Source: Ornithodoros turicata (lineage: Eukaryota; Arthropoda; Arachnida; Ixodida; Argasidae). Taken from it: a stretch of 64,000 bases of DNA. Made by a program: the position numbers and the translations under genes. Within the stretch, counting starts at the first letter, position 1. Every line of letters starts with the position of its first letter. The stretch lies in NCBI RefSeq assembly GCF_037126465.1, contig NC_088204.1, positions 74,151,807 to 74,215,806 on the forward strand, read 5' to 3'. This document shows, piece after piece, positions 11,001 to 21,839 of the stretch. A model generated the notes under the pieces. The model saw only the letters and a program-made list of their open reading frames with translations, was not told the origin of the DNA and searched no databases.

Positions 11001-11369
11001 CAGACAGCATTTTGTTAATGTTTTGTAAAGCCGAAGGGGAAAAAAAAGCAAGAGAAAAAACGAACAAACAAACAAGGCTGCGTTCCTGTGCAAAGTGCCA
11101 AAAGTGTTAAAGGAGGTAAGAACTCCTAGCGCCAGGTATTTAGTTACGGGTGTAACACCTGTAATATTGTTCTTGTACGCTTCGTAATTCTATTTACAGT
11201 TTATTGTTCAACACTTCCCCTTCAGCGTTAGTGCAAAAACGCAGATTTTTCGGATACGGTCGAGTAGACGTACCGCCATCCAGATACCTCTATCCGTTGT
11301 TACGTCACTTGAGGAATTCTAGCACCCAATCAGGCGTTGACGCGGAGATACGCATAACGTTCTGCTCTG
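8031..11369. other. Unassigned intergenic sequence
   Basis: About 3.3 kb in which I recognise no repeat family, exon or RNA gene. Open frames are at most about 130 codons and lack recognisable domains. There are short A runs at 9001-9008 and 11040-11047 and a T run at 9990-9999. Confidence 0.35.
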
Positions 11370-11604
11370 CACTCTTAAAAATGACCTTCGCCACAGAGCG
11401 CGCTCCTAGTCAGCCATCATCCCGAATGACGACGTCCTCGTCCCTGATTTGTTGAGAGGGGAGGGCGGAGCCTATTTTGTAGCCATAATACCATACATAA
11501 TGGCTGCATAGTAGGCTCCGCCTCCCGTTATCAACAAATCAGGGACGAGGACGTTGTCATTGGGGATGATGGTTGGCTAGCAGCGTGCTATATATGTGCC
11601 GAAG
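11370..11604. mobile_element. Foldback MITE family B, copy 2
   Basis: The left arm starts cactcttaaaaatgacc and carries gcgctcctagtcagccatca and ctcgtccctgatttgttgag; the right arm carries tcaacaaatcagggacgagg and gatgatggttggctagcagc. The right tip is eroded (tatatatgtgccgaag), so its end is approximate. It is closest to copy 3 at 35442. Confidence 0.75.
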
Positions 11605-12466
11605 ATACGGACCTATCAGCTCCATCTATAGAAAAGGTGTCGCAGCCAACAAGTTAAAATCGCCCTCCGGAGCCGACACAGTCGTCGGGCAAGCTTGGTA
11701 GACTTCATAGCCTCTCAAAATGCAGTAGCTTTATAGGGCATTATAGGGCAGTCACGTGGTATGGTACCGTGGCAATTGGCCCTATATAAGGTCTCTGAAA
11801 CTGAATGACCTTCACGGTGCTTAACCCTGTAAGCTTATCGCTTCATCATATATATTCGTAACGGGTGGCCCCACAGCGTCCGAATTCTGATATATATACT
11901 ATCTTTTCCTATTGTTTGGTACGGGTGACACTGATGCAGGGTATGATCTTTACAGCTAAACCTAGCAGAGTTCGGTGAGATAAGGGCGACGTGAGACATT
12001 CCCGGTATGTATAATCCAATTGAAGCCGTGCTGTTCCCTGCGGACTGCGTGTTTGGGCTCTCTGTTTGCCGTGGCCGTTATGATTCGTTGAGTTCGTGGA
12101 AGGAAAGAACAAAAAGGAGTGTGACTCTCATGAAGAGGCTTGGCTACTCCAGTTCTCGTAACTCGATGAGGAATTGACATAGCTAGGACAACGGAGGAAA
12201 GAAAATGGACCATAGAAGCACCTCATTCATGGTCACAAGAAATCCACGAACTTGGTGGCGGTAAGCAGCAGAACAAAAAACTTCGGGACTTGGATAAGCT
12301 TGATCGTAGGCTGTATGGTGTACTTGTATTATTTTTTGTACATTAAGGAGGGGGATCTTGCACTGTATGTGTCCTATGTTACGGCAAGCGAGAAGGGCGC
12401 ACAGCAAGTCGAACATCAGGTTCGTATCAGGCTATACTGCTACCATATCTGTCATAGGCACTTTTC
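11605..12466. other. Unassigned intergenic sequence
   Basis: No recognisable element. Local doublets occur, such as ttatagggca repeated in tandem at 11731-11750. Confidence 0.3.
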
Positions 12467-12755
12467 TTTTTTAAATTCTATGTTAGTGTCGCGAAGCAAC
12501 TGTTCTACAAGCTTCGTACAGGAAGGAAGGAGTTGGGGGCAGAGTAGTATGCGTCCTGGGCCGACTTCAGGGTGAACTGTGCCGACTGGAATCTTCCGAT
12601 TTTGACGGATTCCGACTGGAATCCGTCTGGAAGGGCTTCGGAATACCCAGAAAAGACCTCAGACAGGTCAGCCGGTGACAGGATTCGAACGCGTATCCTC
12701 TCCCAGTCTGGGTGTGGAAAGCGATCATCCTAACGACTATGCCACGGGAGCTGGT
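12467..12755 (-). repeat. SINE type I, near full length
   Basis: Read on the minus strand it starts accagctcccgtggcatag (a tRNA-like A box region), has the B-box-like ggattcgaacg block in inverted form at 12679-12690, the central domain with ccgacttcagg and accactgtgccga-like blocks, and the gcgaagcaactgt 3' end with a T run at 12465-12472. It carries internal rearrangement: the gattccgactggaatccgtc block at 12605-12630 is partly duplicated. Confidence 0.8.
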
Positions 12756-13797
12756 CACCGTAACGGGAGATTGGTTGCAAGTTGCGAGCACTGTACCTTA
12801 AAAAAAGAAAAAAAAAGAAGAAAGAAGAAAGGGAGAAAAAAAATAGATCGCATAGCCGTGTGTATACCTGGCAGATAGCGGGATCACCTGGCAGATCATT
12901 TTACGAATCGAATATTGGCATAACGTGCGTAACGGCGCTGCGGTTCTAATTTAGATTTTCGCTGATACTGCGTGTAGCTGACGCGGTTCCTTAGCTGAAT
13001 GATGAGAGGAGGTCTATTTATTTCGCAGTACAGGAGAGAGTGACTCTAATTAGATTAGACGGAGAGGCAACGCTCTCCAGGCGTGCGGTAGAGCTACTGG
13101 ACAGCAATATTGAGCGATTCCCTTCCAAGGAAGAACCACGGTTTTGGCTATATGTTTATTTCACGCCGGTGGACGGCTGTCCCGAGGGATTTTCGTTTGA
13201 TGTGCCTCACGGGCGTGGAGGTGTACGCCGTAGAAAGGACGAATGGAAGATAGGACGAATGGAATAAAAAGCTTACGGGATATGACGTGGGGAATTTTAT
13301 CTGTTGGGTTCGGAATCAAGTCCGGTCTTTATAATACAGGGATCTCAGTAAATGTAATGGATTTTACTAAATGTAAATTCCGCGACGGGATTGAAATTTT
13401 TGTGCAACTGTCCCTAGAGATCGTACACGAATGGAATTACTTACACAACAACGCTGTTGTAGACCGATTGATTGATTGATGTTACCGCTGTACCAATTGA
13501 GATACCGATATTGTGAGGCAGACGATCGTCAACGTGATCATCGGTTCCGGCACGCTCGCTCGCTCGCTCGCTCCCGCTTCTGGAAGTTCCAGCATCAACC
13601 CGAATAAACCTTGCCAAACCTGTTTCCTTGCCACAATATATATATCGCGCGGTTCCTACCTATGGCGAACCAAGTCACCATCTCCGAACCGTAGTAAGTA
13701 CGGTGTTGTCGAGGGCACAGAGCGCATCCTCCTCTAGTGCTTCAAGTGTGCCGACAGTCACAGACACTAGAAGCAAGTCACTGAAAAGGTTAGCCAG
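12756..13797. other. Intergenic sequence with microsatellites
   Basis: An A/G-rich simple tract at 12799-12842, a cgctcgctcgctcgctcg run at 13554-13572, and a gattgattgattg run near 13467. The stretch taccgctgtaccaattgaga at 13482 resembles an inverted tRNA D-arm and may be a truncated SINE head. No exon is recognised. Confidence 0.35.
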
Positions 13798-13868
13798 CTG
13801 TCGGACTGGAACCCACATCTTCTGGATTACAGGTCCAGGGCTCTACCAATTGAGCACACCTCCCCAGC
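13798..13868 (-). repeat. tRNA-like SINE head or tRNA pseudogene
   Basis: On the minus strand the sequence shows a D-arm (gctcaattggtagagc), an anticodon-like arm (ctgga, a seven-base loop containing TGT, tccag) and a T-arm (gtgggttccagtccgac). The acceptor ends do not pair, and there is no 3' discriminator structure, so this is not a functional tRNA. It is most likely the head of a tRNA-derived SINE on the minus strand, distinct in sequence from the type I and II heads elsewhere in the window. Confidence 0.6.
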
Positions 13869-15171
13869 GACTTCCAAAGGCGCGTCCATCTGGAGGGACA
13901 AATCAACCACTCTCTCTCACTCATCCCCTTTCACTCTTACATTTTCTCACTCATGCACACAATCATACGACGGGATCGACGCAAGCGGCAACCGTTGAAC
14001 GTGAGAGAACTGATGTTCTGAGGCTATCTTTCATCGTTAATTTCTTAGGCAATTTGAGGCTTTCTATGTATTTGTCCTTTCTATGTTGTTCCAGCCTCAG
14101 AACATTAGTTTTCTCAAGTCTGGCTTGCGTAGACGCCCGGTCCTTAGACCTTGCGAAGCTCCTGGCTCCTCAGCCATTCAATCATCAAGCGGCTGCATTG
14201 TAAGCTCTCCTATGTTTCCTTGGAGAAACGCATCTGATTGACATTTTGTGACACTTTCTTGTCCTTCGTTTGTGGCAAGTGTTGCCACAAGTTCCAGATG
14301 TTTCCGGAACACCTTGCGATGTATTAAAACTTCCTCATGTGACGTAACAACATCATGCAATGCATATGCGAGTCATCTGATAACAGTATTACGTTCAGCA
14401 CTCGACACAAATCGCAAACATCACTTCTCTTTCGGTGTTTGAAAAAGCTGCGAAGCTAATTTTGGCGTACTGCCACAGATCGTGTCGTTCGCTTCTCTGC
14501 TTACCTCTGTTTGTTTATTTTTGTCTTTGCGTCTTTATCGTGTTTTTTTCTTTTTTTATATAATTCAGAACTTACGTCTAACAGATGGTTTACGTGACTG
14601 TGCCTTCGGTGTGCCAGCAATGTGGTTTTTCTTCGCTTGTTTTTTCATTAGGTTTCTTTAATGTGATGCATATGCTCTGTACGTGCAAGTGATCCTCTGT
14701 CGTTTCACTTTACTTCGTTTTAGGGTCCCGAGAATAATGGGTGGTGCATACGTTTGTTTACGATCGCACGACAGCTAGTTCTAACGAATGAACTGCTCAA
14801 AAATAAAGCTAGAAAAACGGCGGGCTGACGCTAACATCTGCGTGCGTCATGCAATTACTAAACGCCGTTTTGCATTTGAAAAGTGTGCGATGCGCTTGCG
14901 GCTGAAAAGATTGGAAGTTTGGTTCTAGGCTTGGCAAGGGTATACAGGGTGCTCTTTCCTTTTTTTAAAGCTGCACCAGACCCCCCCCCCCAAAAAAAAA
15001 AAAAGAAAACTACGAGCAGGGTAGATGCATTTCCGCGGTTGAGTTGTACGGTCATGCGGACATCCTCACGAATAGTGTACGTGAGCAAGCTACTACTAGG
15101 TGTCTAATAGCCTAAAATTCAGTAATCAACTCTTTACTTAGGACCTTTCGGACAAAAGTGCGATAGCAGGC
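13869..15171. other. Unassigned intergenic sequence
   Basis: The only notable item is a C run joined to an A run at 14982-15004. No element or exon is recognised. Confidence 0.3.
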
Positions 15172-15312
15172 GGAGAGAGAGAGAGAGAGAGAGAGAAATA
15201 CATGATGACGATGAAATGGGGATGACTTCCGCTCATTGAGCAGAATGCTACCCCATTGCTATTGGGGGAAAATGAAAGGATGGTGATCAGGATGATGCTG
15301 ACGACGCTGACA
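15172..15312 (+). repeat. Interspersed repeat family G, copy 2 (likely LINE 3' end)
   Basis: This begins with a (ga)n run at 15172-15196 and continues with aaatggggatgacttccgct, cattgagcagaatgctaccc and attgggggaaaatgaaagga. It is the inverted counterpart of 5014-5148. Confidence 0.6.
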
Positions 15313-15659
15313 GGGTTTTAGAGAGAGTCGGCAGGCGGAATTAGAGATGATCCCCGTTGAAAGCTGCATTGTATATCTTAAAATGCACTGGAACTACTGC
15401 CCACATTCAAATACCAATACCATGCCAGCACATATCTCTCGCCAAGACGCCGCACACACTGCCACCCTTCCCGCTCCGTACCGTCCGCCTCCCTCGACGA
15501 GCTCGACTCCCGTCCCCTCTCCCTCACCAAATTGCTTGGCCCCTGGCCGCATCTAGCTCACCAACGCTCTGTCCTCAAGGCTCTCATCGCCTTTTTGGAC
15601 GCCACAGGACTTCGATCCTCACTGTAACGGGACCCGTTCCTTCATTCCCTGCTTCACCT

Positions 15660-15732
15660 CCAGCAATGGGGTAGAGTATCGCCCCTGGCGATGAAACTCC
15701 CCACCCATTATCCTGAAATAACGTTGTTGTCG
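15660..15732 (+). repeat. Short LINE 3'-end fragment
   Basis: The block tatcgcccctggcgatgaaa, ctccccacccattatcc, then aataacgttgttg reappears inverted at 38083-38135. The two share an end rich in tta/gtt that looks like a LINE 3' tail. A pure G tract (15793-15811) follows shortly after. Confidence 0.55.
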
Positions 15733-15792
15733 TTCTTCCAATACCGAAACCGAAACCGTGTCCCTCAGGAACGCATTACCTTCGTTGACAAT

Positions 15793-15811
15793 GGGGGGGG
15801 GGGGGGGGGGG
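15793..15811 (+). repeat. Poly-G tract
   Basis: An uninterrupted run of G, unusual for a tract of this length and prone to assembly or sequencing length error. On one strand it could form a quadruplex. Confidence 0.95.
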
Positions 15812-15908
15812 GATCTGTCTATGGAGTAGAGGGGGACGTAAAGGAAATAACCTTCACAGGCCGATTTGCTATTCCTTTAAGCATAAAAAAAAGCAAGAGT
15901 GAAATGAA

Positions 15909-16860
15909 CTACAAATTTGAGGCTTGTCGAGAGGCTGGAGGCATGAAGGCAGCGCAAGAGCGGAAGCGTGACCGCCCCCTGGTTGTGCAGGACCGGGCGT
16001 CCGGGCCGAGCAGAGTGGTCAAAGAGAGGTTGGGGTAACCAAGCTGCCGGGAGTGGCGTTTGTGAACGAGTCGTTGGCAGAGACAGTGGAGGGGGTGGTG
16101 TTGACGGACGAGGTAGCGAGTATATACTCGTAGGGCATCAGCGTCCCGCAGAAGGGGGAACAGGCAGCTCGCGTGCTTCAGCAAGAGTACACTATGTCTC
16201 CGATGTTCTTGGTTCTCCCAGACAAATGTGGATGCCGAGGGTCTGGGTGTAAAGCATTCCATGCTTCTGGGTCCGGCTGAGGTCGTGCAGGATCGTGGAG
16301 GCTGTAACGCAGTGTCACCAACACGAGGGCCTAGTAGACCCGATTGAGATCGGGTAGCGATAATCTTTGTAGCAATCATCTTCACATGGCGGGACCACGT
16401 CAGGTTGCGACCAAGTATGAGACCTACGTACGGGCACGACGTGACAAAAGTGAAGGGAGAGCAGTCAAGGTAGAGCGGATACTTGCGAAAAGAGTTGCGC
16501 GAGAACGGCATTAGAATAGTCTTGGCCGGGGAAACCGTTAGGCCACGGGAGGCTAGGTGTATGTGGTAATTGTGTGTAGAGCGTTGCAGTCGGCGCTGGA
16601 TCGTATCTCGCCGGGTTGCAGAAGACCAGATGCAGATCTCGTCGGCATATATTGTGATGGAAGTATGAGCGGGAAGCAACTGGGTGAGGCTGTCCATGAT
16701 GAGATTAAAGAGGAAAGGGCTAAGAAGCGAACGTGCGCACGATGAGATAGCGGCCAGATAAAAAGTCTTGAACTCACTGCAGAGGGCACCCACCCACTTG
16801 AGCTGCCCCAAGAGCGTCAAGGATGGCAGCTTGATAAATACTATCGTAGGCTTTTTTTTA
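15909..16860 (-). pseudogene. LINE reverse transcriptase, palm and C-terminal part
   Basis: The longest frame in the window (303 codons from 16820 down). Early residues match the RT block around G-x-PQGS-xLSPFLFNL, here degraded to SCARSLLSPFLFNLIMDSL. The catalytic YADD box reads YADE (residues 58-61), then ICIWSS. The following ASRGLTVSPAKTILMPFSR is the usual block after the catalytic loop, and YVGLILGRNLTWSRHV the thumb-proximal block. The C-terminal LRVYTRYLVRQHHPLHCLC is the connecting region. The loss of the second catalytic aspartate and the PQG motif would inactivate the enzyme. Confidence 0.85.
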
Positions 16861-16953
16861 CATGAAGGAAAACAGCGGCCGTCAATAGTCCCCTACTTAT
16901 GCCTGTTCTACCTGGCTGACTAGGGTGATGACGCAGGTCAGCGCTGACCGGTC

Positions 16954-17319
16954 CTAGCGGAAACCTGCCATCACCTTCGGGAAATAGTCAGCAGTCTCAA
17001 GGAACCAACGTAGACGTGTAGAAATCATGCGTTCAAGGATCCTCCCTATATAGCTGGTAAGGGCAATGGGACGGAAAGAGTCAACGTGGTGCGGCGATTG
17101 GCCAGGTTTTTGAATGGGGACCACACTCGCCGTCTTCCAGGCCTCTGGAAGTTGTGTCGTGCGCCAACTCTCATTGAAAAGACTCAGGAGGTGCAAACGG
17201 CCCGGCAGGGGAGGGTGCCAAAGGTCCTTATAGGTAACTTGATCTGCCCCAGGGGAGGTATGCTGAGGAGCGGCTGCAATAGCCGTTTCAAGTTCAGGAA
17301 CAGTGAAAGGCGTGTCCAC
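16954..17319 (-). pseudogene. LINE reverse transcriptase, N-terminal fingers part
   Basis: 121 codons beginning with the PFTVPELETAIAAAP block, then TSPGADQVTYKDLWH, LFNESWRTTQLPEAWKTASV, VPIQKPGQSPHHVDSFRPIA, LTSYIGRILERMISTRLRWF and ending AGFR, the start of the next RT block. A stop falls directly after AGFR, and further stops (rc of 16855-16950) separate this from the palm part. The natural continuation is in the next feature downstream on the minus strand. Confidence 0.85.
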
Positions 17320-17742
17320 GCAGTACTTGGCGGGGGGAGTGGGACTTCCGGCCTTGTGGGTACGGGGTGCGTCGTGAGCCTTGCACAGAAATCTTCTGCA
17401 ATGTGCAGTTCAGAGCGTGATGTGCAAAGGGACAGGGAGCGGAATGCATTTTGCTGGGTTACAGGGGAAGAAAGACCTCCGAGTACACCCCATATCTGGG
17501 ACATACGAGGGGTTAAAGAGGACATTCTTCGTGCTTCAGCGGTCCCGCGCAAGGTGACGCAGATGGCGCCCAATAGCTTTCTGAATCCTGGTAGCTTCGA
17601 GGCGGTCAGGAGTGTGACCGGTGCGGTGCGCACGTCATTCCGCGCGACGACGCGGAGTACGAAGCCGCTCGTACTGAGCGTCGACCGCAGAAAAGGATAC
17701 ACGGACGCGGAAGGAACTAGTAGCCGCCTGCGCAGCATTTTG
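17320..17742 (-). pseudogene. LINE linker between endonuclease and RT
   Basis: A minus-strand frame overlaps here (SVYPFLRSTLSTSGFVLRVV, then ASKLPGFRKLLGAICVTLRG and SSPVTQQNAFRSLSLC). The RKLLGAICVTLRGTAEARR and FRSLSLCTSR wording fits the region just upstream of an I-like RT. It contains several frame changes. The plus-strand frame of 231 codons over the same bases is a shadow. Confidence 0.6.
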
Positions 17743-18240
17743 CTAGCGTGTGGTGAAAGTCCCCAGTGCACCGTTTGTTGAAGTCGACTCCAGTGTGGTC
17801 TGATGAAGCTGCCAGTTGTTTCGCTTGATAGAACGTGATGTACAAGGCTGGTGGAACCATCGGATGCCGATTAGAAAGGGGAAACGATCGCTTGTAAGAG
17901 TGTCGGTATCTACACCACATGTGACGAGACAGACCACCGATGTTGACAGAGCGGTAGGGTCAAGACATGAGGAGTGGTACGTGACTTGAACAAAGGTAGA
18001 AGAACCGTCATTAAGGACCCCTAGAGCCCTGTCGGCAAAAATGCCCTCGAGGCGCTCTCCTCGTGCATCGGTGCGTGTGCTGCCCCAGATGACATTGTGA
18101 GCGTTCAAATCAGCACAAGCGGCGGCGGGAGGTTGCAATAAGCCTGTCCGATTCAGCAACGTCACAGGGGACACCAGGGGGCAAATAAAGGAGTCAACAG
18201 TAAAGTCAAGGGAGCAGCAGACATAGTCTCCAACCCTCTG
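17743..18240 (-). pseudogene. LINE AP-type endonuclease, C-terminal half
   Basis: The block ADLNAHNVIWGSTRTDARGE corresponds to the GDxNAHxxxWGS motif of AP endonucleases, with the first Gly replaced by Ala. Downstream, TCGVDTDTLTSDRFPFLIG corresponds to the terminal SDHxP block, with the catalytic His replaced by Arg. The frame continues upstream of the ATG at 18174 with VGDYVCCSLDFTVDSFICPL. The N-terminal half with the catalytic Glu was not recognised. Confidence 0.75.
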
Positions 18241-18420
18241 CGTACGCAGTGCTCGTCGGACTGCGGGGCGGCTGCGACACGGCTTCTTAGTCCACGCCTT
18301 GTTCGTCCTCGGGGTTCAGAAAGGCTGTCGATGGTTGATCTGGCCAGCAGGTCTGCACCTATTCCAATCATCTCCGTCGCTCCAAAGTACCTGGCCCTGT
18401 GACGTAGAGGGAGCGCCATC

Positions 18421-19103
18421 CACCCAGCGCTCCTGGTCCACGTGGTTTTGGTTTCGGCTCATTTACGTAGCAATATTTGGCGATGGTTATGTCGACGTAT
18501 TTGCTCCGACGTATTTGCACGTTTCAGGCGTGTATGTGTGTGTGTGTGCGCTTTTTTCTTTAAAAAAAATTGTGCCGCTTTAAACGAGTATTTTTTCTTC
18601 CCCATTCTACTACTTATTCTCACTTTTGCCCGAAAAAAAAACCCTAATTACGGATTAATTATGAGTGTCACATAATAAGTGATATAGTATAGTTGCGTAC
18701 TCTGTTCGAGAGGATGTAAACTGCAAAAAGCTGTAATAATTAATAATTAGGAGCAGATTTACACGTAAGGTATCTATGCTGCTCTCATAGCATAAAAAAA
18801 AACCTAGTGCAGCTAAAAAAAGGAAAACACTAAATATAGCTGAAGGCGGTGAAATAAAAGTCTGCTTTGCAGAAGAACAAATGCACGTGTGGTGTGTTCT
18901 CCCCGGCATTCACAGCTGCGGCCCCGGACAAACAAATTCCCGCTCTGAGCTTTTGCTTCTTTTATTTTACTCCTACGTTCGCATTGCTGTGCAGTGCCAA
19001 CTGCAGCACAGCGACACAGGAGGAGTGAGTGTATTTATAGCCGCAAATAAGCGCTTTATTTATTCTGGTCCGGCAGCTTTTTCTGGCTTTGCACCGGTAG
19101 ACA
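18421..19103. other. Unassigned intergenic sequence
   Basis: A/T-rich with several A runs (for example 18633-18642 and 18793-18800). No element or exon recognised. Confidence 0.3.
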
Positions 19104-19250
19104 GTAGAGGCGATAGCGTACGTAACAGATAGCGTTGGTGGTTATGCGCACTGCGCGAAGCTCTCTTTCTGTTATGGGCGTGCGCAGAACCATCAACGCT
19201 ATTTCTTACGTACGCAAAGGCGATAGCGTACGATGTACTAAAACTCTCTA
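19104..19250. mobile_element. Foldback MITE family H, copy 1 (left tip missing)
   Basis: Inverted arms: gaggcgatagcgtacgtaac on the left and gtacgcaaaggcgatagcgt on the right, with a conserved centre ttctgttatgggcgtgcgca. The right tip ends aaaactctcta; the left tip that would start tagagagtttt is missing. Nearly the same centre recurs at 30284-30456. Confidence 0.75.
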
Positions 19251-19522
19251 GCGTGAACCGCGAATATAGCGGGAGTATCGGTTTTAAACTGAGACGTAAG
19301 GTACAGTGCTAACGTGAGATCGCCTTTGCTTCGCAGGGAAGGTAAGGTAGCTGTTGTTGTCGTTTGTCTGCGTGGATGGCACATTGCCAGTAGTTGAGTG
19401 AGGTTGTAGTTGAGTTCGTGGTTCGCAGTAAAAAAAAGTCACAGGTATATGAGCAGGTGGCTGGCGGGAGTAGGTTTTTCTGGAAGTTCTCGGTACGCCA
19501 GCCAGCGAGCTGCGGGAACATA

Positions 19523-20198
19523 CGGGGTTCGCCAAGATAAACTTCGGGGTCTGTAACGGAGATAAAACAAATAGAAACAGTGTTGGGAAGCTAAATTACA
19601 TGTTAGAGGACGTATTAAGCCGTAAAATTTTATCTCGATACTGCCACTGTGTCCGTTTCACCGCGTATAAATCGTGGAAATTAAAAAAAAAAAAAAACTT
19701 CCGCTGCTTAACATTTCCAATCGGCTATACCTGCGTTTCAGCTCCTTCCGTCAGATGGCGAAACTATCGAAAGCGGCGTTGCAGACGATATCGAAACCAA
19801 GGGAACGAGTGAAACAGCATGCAGAGGACTACTGTGCGAAGCCGTCTGCAACGCCGCGTTCGACCGTGTCGCCATCTGACAGAAGGAGCTGAAACACCTT
19901 TGCCTGTCCTTTGCCTGTGGCTCGCGTGCGGAGCCGGCCCTGATTCCAAAGGGTTTAGGCAACCTGAACCTGAACCTGAACACAGGTATAGCCGATTGGA
20001 AATGTTAGGCAGCGGCGTTTTTCCTTTTTTTCTTCTTAATTTTCACGATTTAACCGCAGAGAAACGGACAAAGTGGCAGTATCGACATAAAATTTTGGGA
20101 CACAATACGTCCTCTAACTATACTACTTTGCTTCGTGACGCTGTTTCTATGCGTTTTATCTTCGTTGCAAATCCCGGAGTTTATCTTGGCGAACCCTG
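19523..20198. mobile_element. Near-complete hairpin element, TA-flanked (Tc1/mariner-like MITE)
   Basis: Almost the whole element folds on itself. Left arm markers in order: cggggttcgccaagataaac, gagataaaacaaatagaaac, gttagaggacgtatt, gatactgccactgtgtccgt, catttccaatcggctatacc, cagctccttccgtcagatgg. Right arm has the complements in reverse order, ending gtttatcttggcgaaccctg. TA borders both ends (19521-19522 and 20199-20200). The right arm holds an extra stretch of about 86 bp (19894-19979) absent from the left. No transposase is encoded. Confidence 0.8.
19894..19979. repeat. 86-bp insertion in one arm of the hairpin
   Basis: This lies between ggagctgaaac and acaggtatagccg, sequences that are adjacent in the opposite arm. 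It contains a three-unit cctgaa repeat near its end and, on the minus strand, cagggccggctcc, which looks like a hAT-type terminus. It is probably a later small insertion or the remnant of one. Confidence 0.5.
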
Positions 20199-20322
20199 TA
20201 TTTCGCTATATACGTAGGCAGTATGCATCCCTGATTTTTGGAGGTTCACGCAAAGGAGACGAAAAAAGAAACGCACAACGCGGTCTTGTCCTCTGTTGTA
20301 CGTTTCCTTGTTCGTCCCCTCG

Positions 20323-21040
20323 TAGGGTTCCAAATCTGGATCCGGTTTCAGAATCCTGGGATTTCGAGATTTCTAAATGTAGATCACGAGATCGGGGCTT
20401 TTGCTCAACTGTCGCCACCGGGTCACATATAAGACGGTATCATTTGCACATTGATGCTTCTGCAACTGGCGATAGAGTTTCCTACGTATTGATATGTTTT
20501 CTCCATTTCTTTTTATTCCTCCATGGATAACTATGGTGTTCTGGAGAAGCTGAGTCCAGTATCCCGAAAAGGCTGTCATTTTATTTTTTAATTCTCGAAT
20601 CAACGTATTAACCAAATAAAGAGAACAGGCAGATTGAGACAAGAAGAGATCTTTTTTTTTTCCAAACGGTCAGTGAATCAAGATGCGTAATATTTTATGT
20701 CGTCTCACAGGTCGGAAGAATATCCATGTGATTTCGTGCGAAATTTAACTCTACTTGGTGGCTGTTCACGGCTATGGGATGTGCGATGAGTTGGGTCAGC
20801 AACTAGTGTGTTTGTCATGTGACGTGGACGACTCCGTTTGTTTACGGTTTCGGGTTGCGAGTGATATTTTTCGCGAGAGCGACGCCCGAACACAGTGGTC
20901 GCTAAGATACCGCTCTGTCCTTTTCACACGTACCACCAATCATTCCTTGTCATGATGAGAGCCGAAACATACTCCGAGATTCGGGAATTTCGGAACATGA
21001 AAATATGCCGGGATTTCGGGATCCCAGGATCTGCACCCTA
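20323..21040. mobile_element. hAT-type non-autonomous element
   Basis: 718 bp. Left end tagggttccaaatctggatc; right end, inverted, tagggtgcagatcctgggat. Flanking 8-mers tcccctcg (20315-20322) and tccccttg (21041-21048) match at seven of eight positions, the length expected for a hAT target duplication. Subterminal copies of gggatttcg occur near both ends. No transposase is recognised inside. Confidence 0.65.
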
Positions 21041-21071
21041 TCCCCTTGTCTTAACCCCAATCTCATGGATA

Positions 21072-21284
21072 AGGTTTGATTGGTTAGTTGCTTTTAAGAA
21101 AACAATAAGATGGAGATTTTGGCTTCAGTAGTGGTGGTCCCGCAACTCCACATCGCTTGCACCAGTTACTTGGGTGGAAAACTCCTGTAAGGATGATGCC
21201 AATGAAGAGGAGGAGGAGGATGGTGATGATGATGATGATGATTATGATGATTAGTAGTGGTGGTGATTCTGACAGCAAAGAATT
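21072..21284 (+). repeat. Interspersed repeat family E, copy 1
   Basis: Shares ttttggcttcagtagt, gcaactccacatcgcttgca and a terminal ttagtagtggtggtgattct block with the split copy at 27414-28224. It contains a (gat)n tract at 21209-21253. Likely a retroelement 3' end, by its simple-repeat-rich tail. Confidence 0.65.
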
Positions 21285-21738
21285 GCACACACACCGAGAT
21301 ATCACAGAATGCGCAAACACGCAACGCGCAAACAGACGAACAGCAAAACCCACAAAACACACACAGGCTCTGTCACGTTTGCACCAACTCGTTTTCATGA
21401 TGCATTTCTCCTCAATATTACTCTAGGTAGCTAAGCACACAACGTCTGAACTAGCCAGGACTCAGTGTCATGCGTGTAGCAGTTTTCTGCGGTCAAACCA
21501 CTACCTCCTTGTACCTAAGCGGTTCGCGCGCCTGAGTAGCATAACGTAAACTCATTGCGTGGACTGTGGCTCAACACGACAAACACGCGGACGAACACCT
21601 CGCTGTGAGTTTACATGATCGAATCCAATAGCTCGTATAGGATGACTTTCGAGAAGCATCATTTCTTCTAGCCGAAGCGATACAGAATACTTTCCTTGGT
21701 GCTAGTTCCAAGGCCACCCGACAAACTGGAAATACGTG

Positions 21739-21838
21739 TGAGGTTTTGCCTGAGTTTTCCAGCACATTTTCCAGGCACAGTTCCTCCTGAAGCCAGCCCT
21801 GTATGCGTACTAACCCCCACAGTCTCCGCCGCGTCCCA
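21739..21838 (+). repeat. SINE fragment, central domain
   Basis: Blocks aggttttgcctgagttttcc, aggcacagttcctcctgaag and tgcgtactaaccccc match the SINE central domain. Head and 3' end are absent. Confidence 0.7.
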
Positions 21839-21839
21839 C

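Larger units (their letters stand above)
15905..18420 (-). mobile_element. Decayed non-LTR retrotransposon (LINE), I/Jockey-like
   Basis: In minus-strand order there is an AP-type endonuclease part, a linker and a reverse transcriptase, spread over several frames with stops. The order endonuclease then reverse transcriptase, and the wording of the RT blocks (SPGADQVTYKDLW, FRPIALTSYIGRILERMI), fit APE-bearing LINEs of the I/Jockey/R1 group. No RNase H or zinc knuckle follows before about 15.9 kb, and no poly-A end was found, so the 3' end is missing or diverged. The 5' limit is approximate. It cannot encode active proteins. Confidence 0.85.

Noticed and set aside
13798..13868. Functional tRNA gene with anticodon TGT
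   Set aside because: D, anticodon and T arms can be drawn, but the acceptor ends do not pair. A SINE head or pseudogene is the better reading.
17086..17781. 231-codon plus-strand open frame
   Set aside because: It lies over the minus-strand LINE and has no recognisable domain; it is the shadow of that element.
19950..19982. Telomere-like tandem repeat
   Set aside because: The unit is cctgaa repeated about three times, not the arthropod TTAGG repeat, and it sits in a small insertion.
21185..21260. Acidic or methionine-rich coding exon
   Set aside because: The run is a gat/atg microsatellite within repeat family E.
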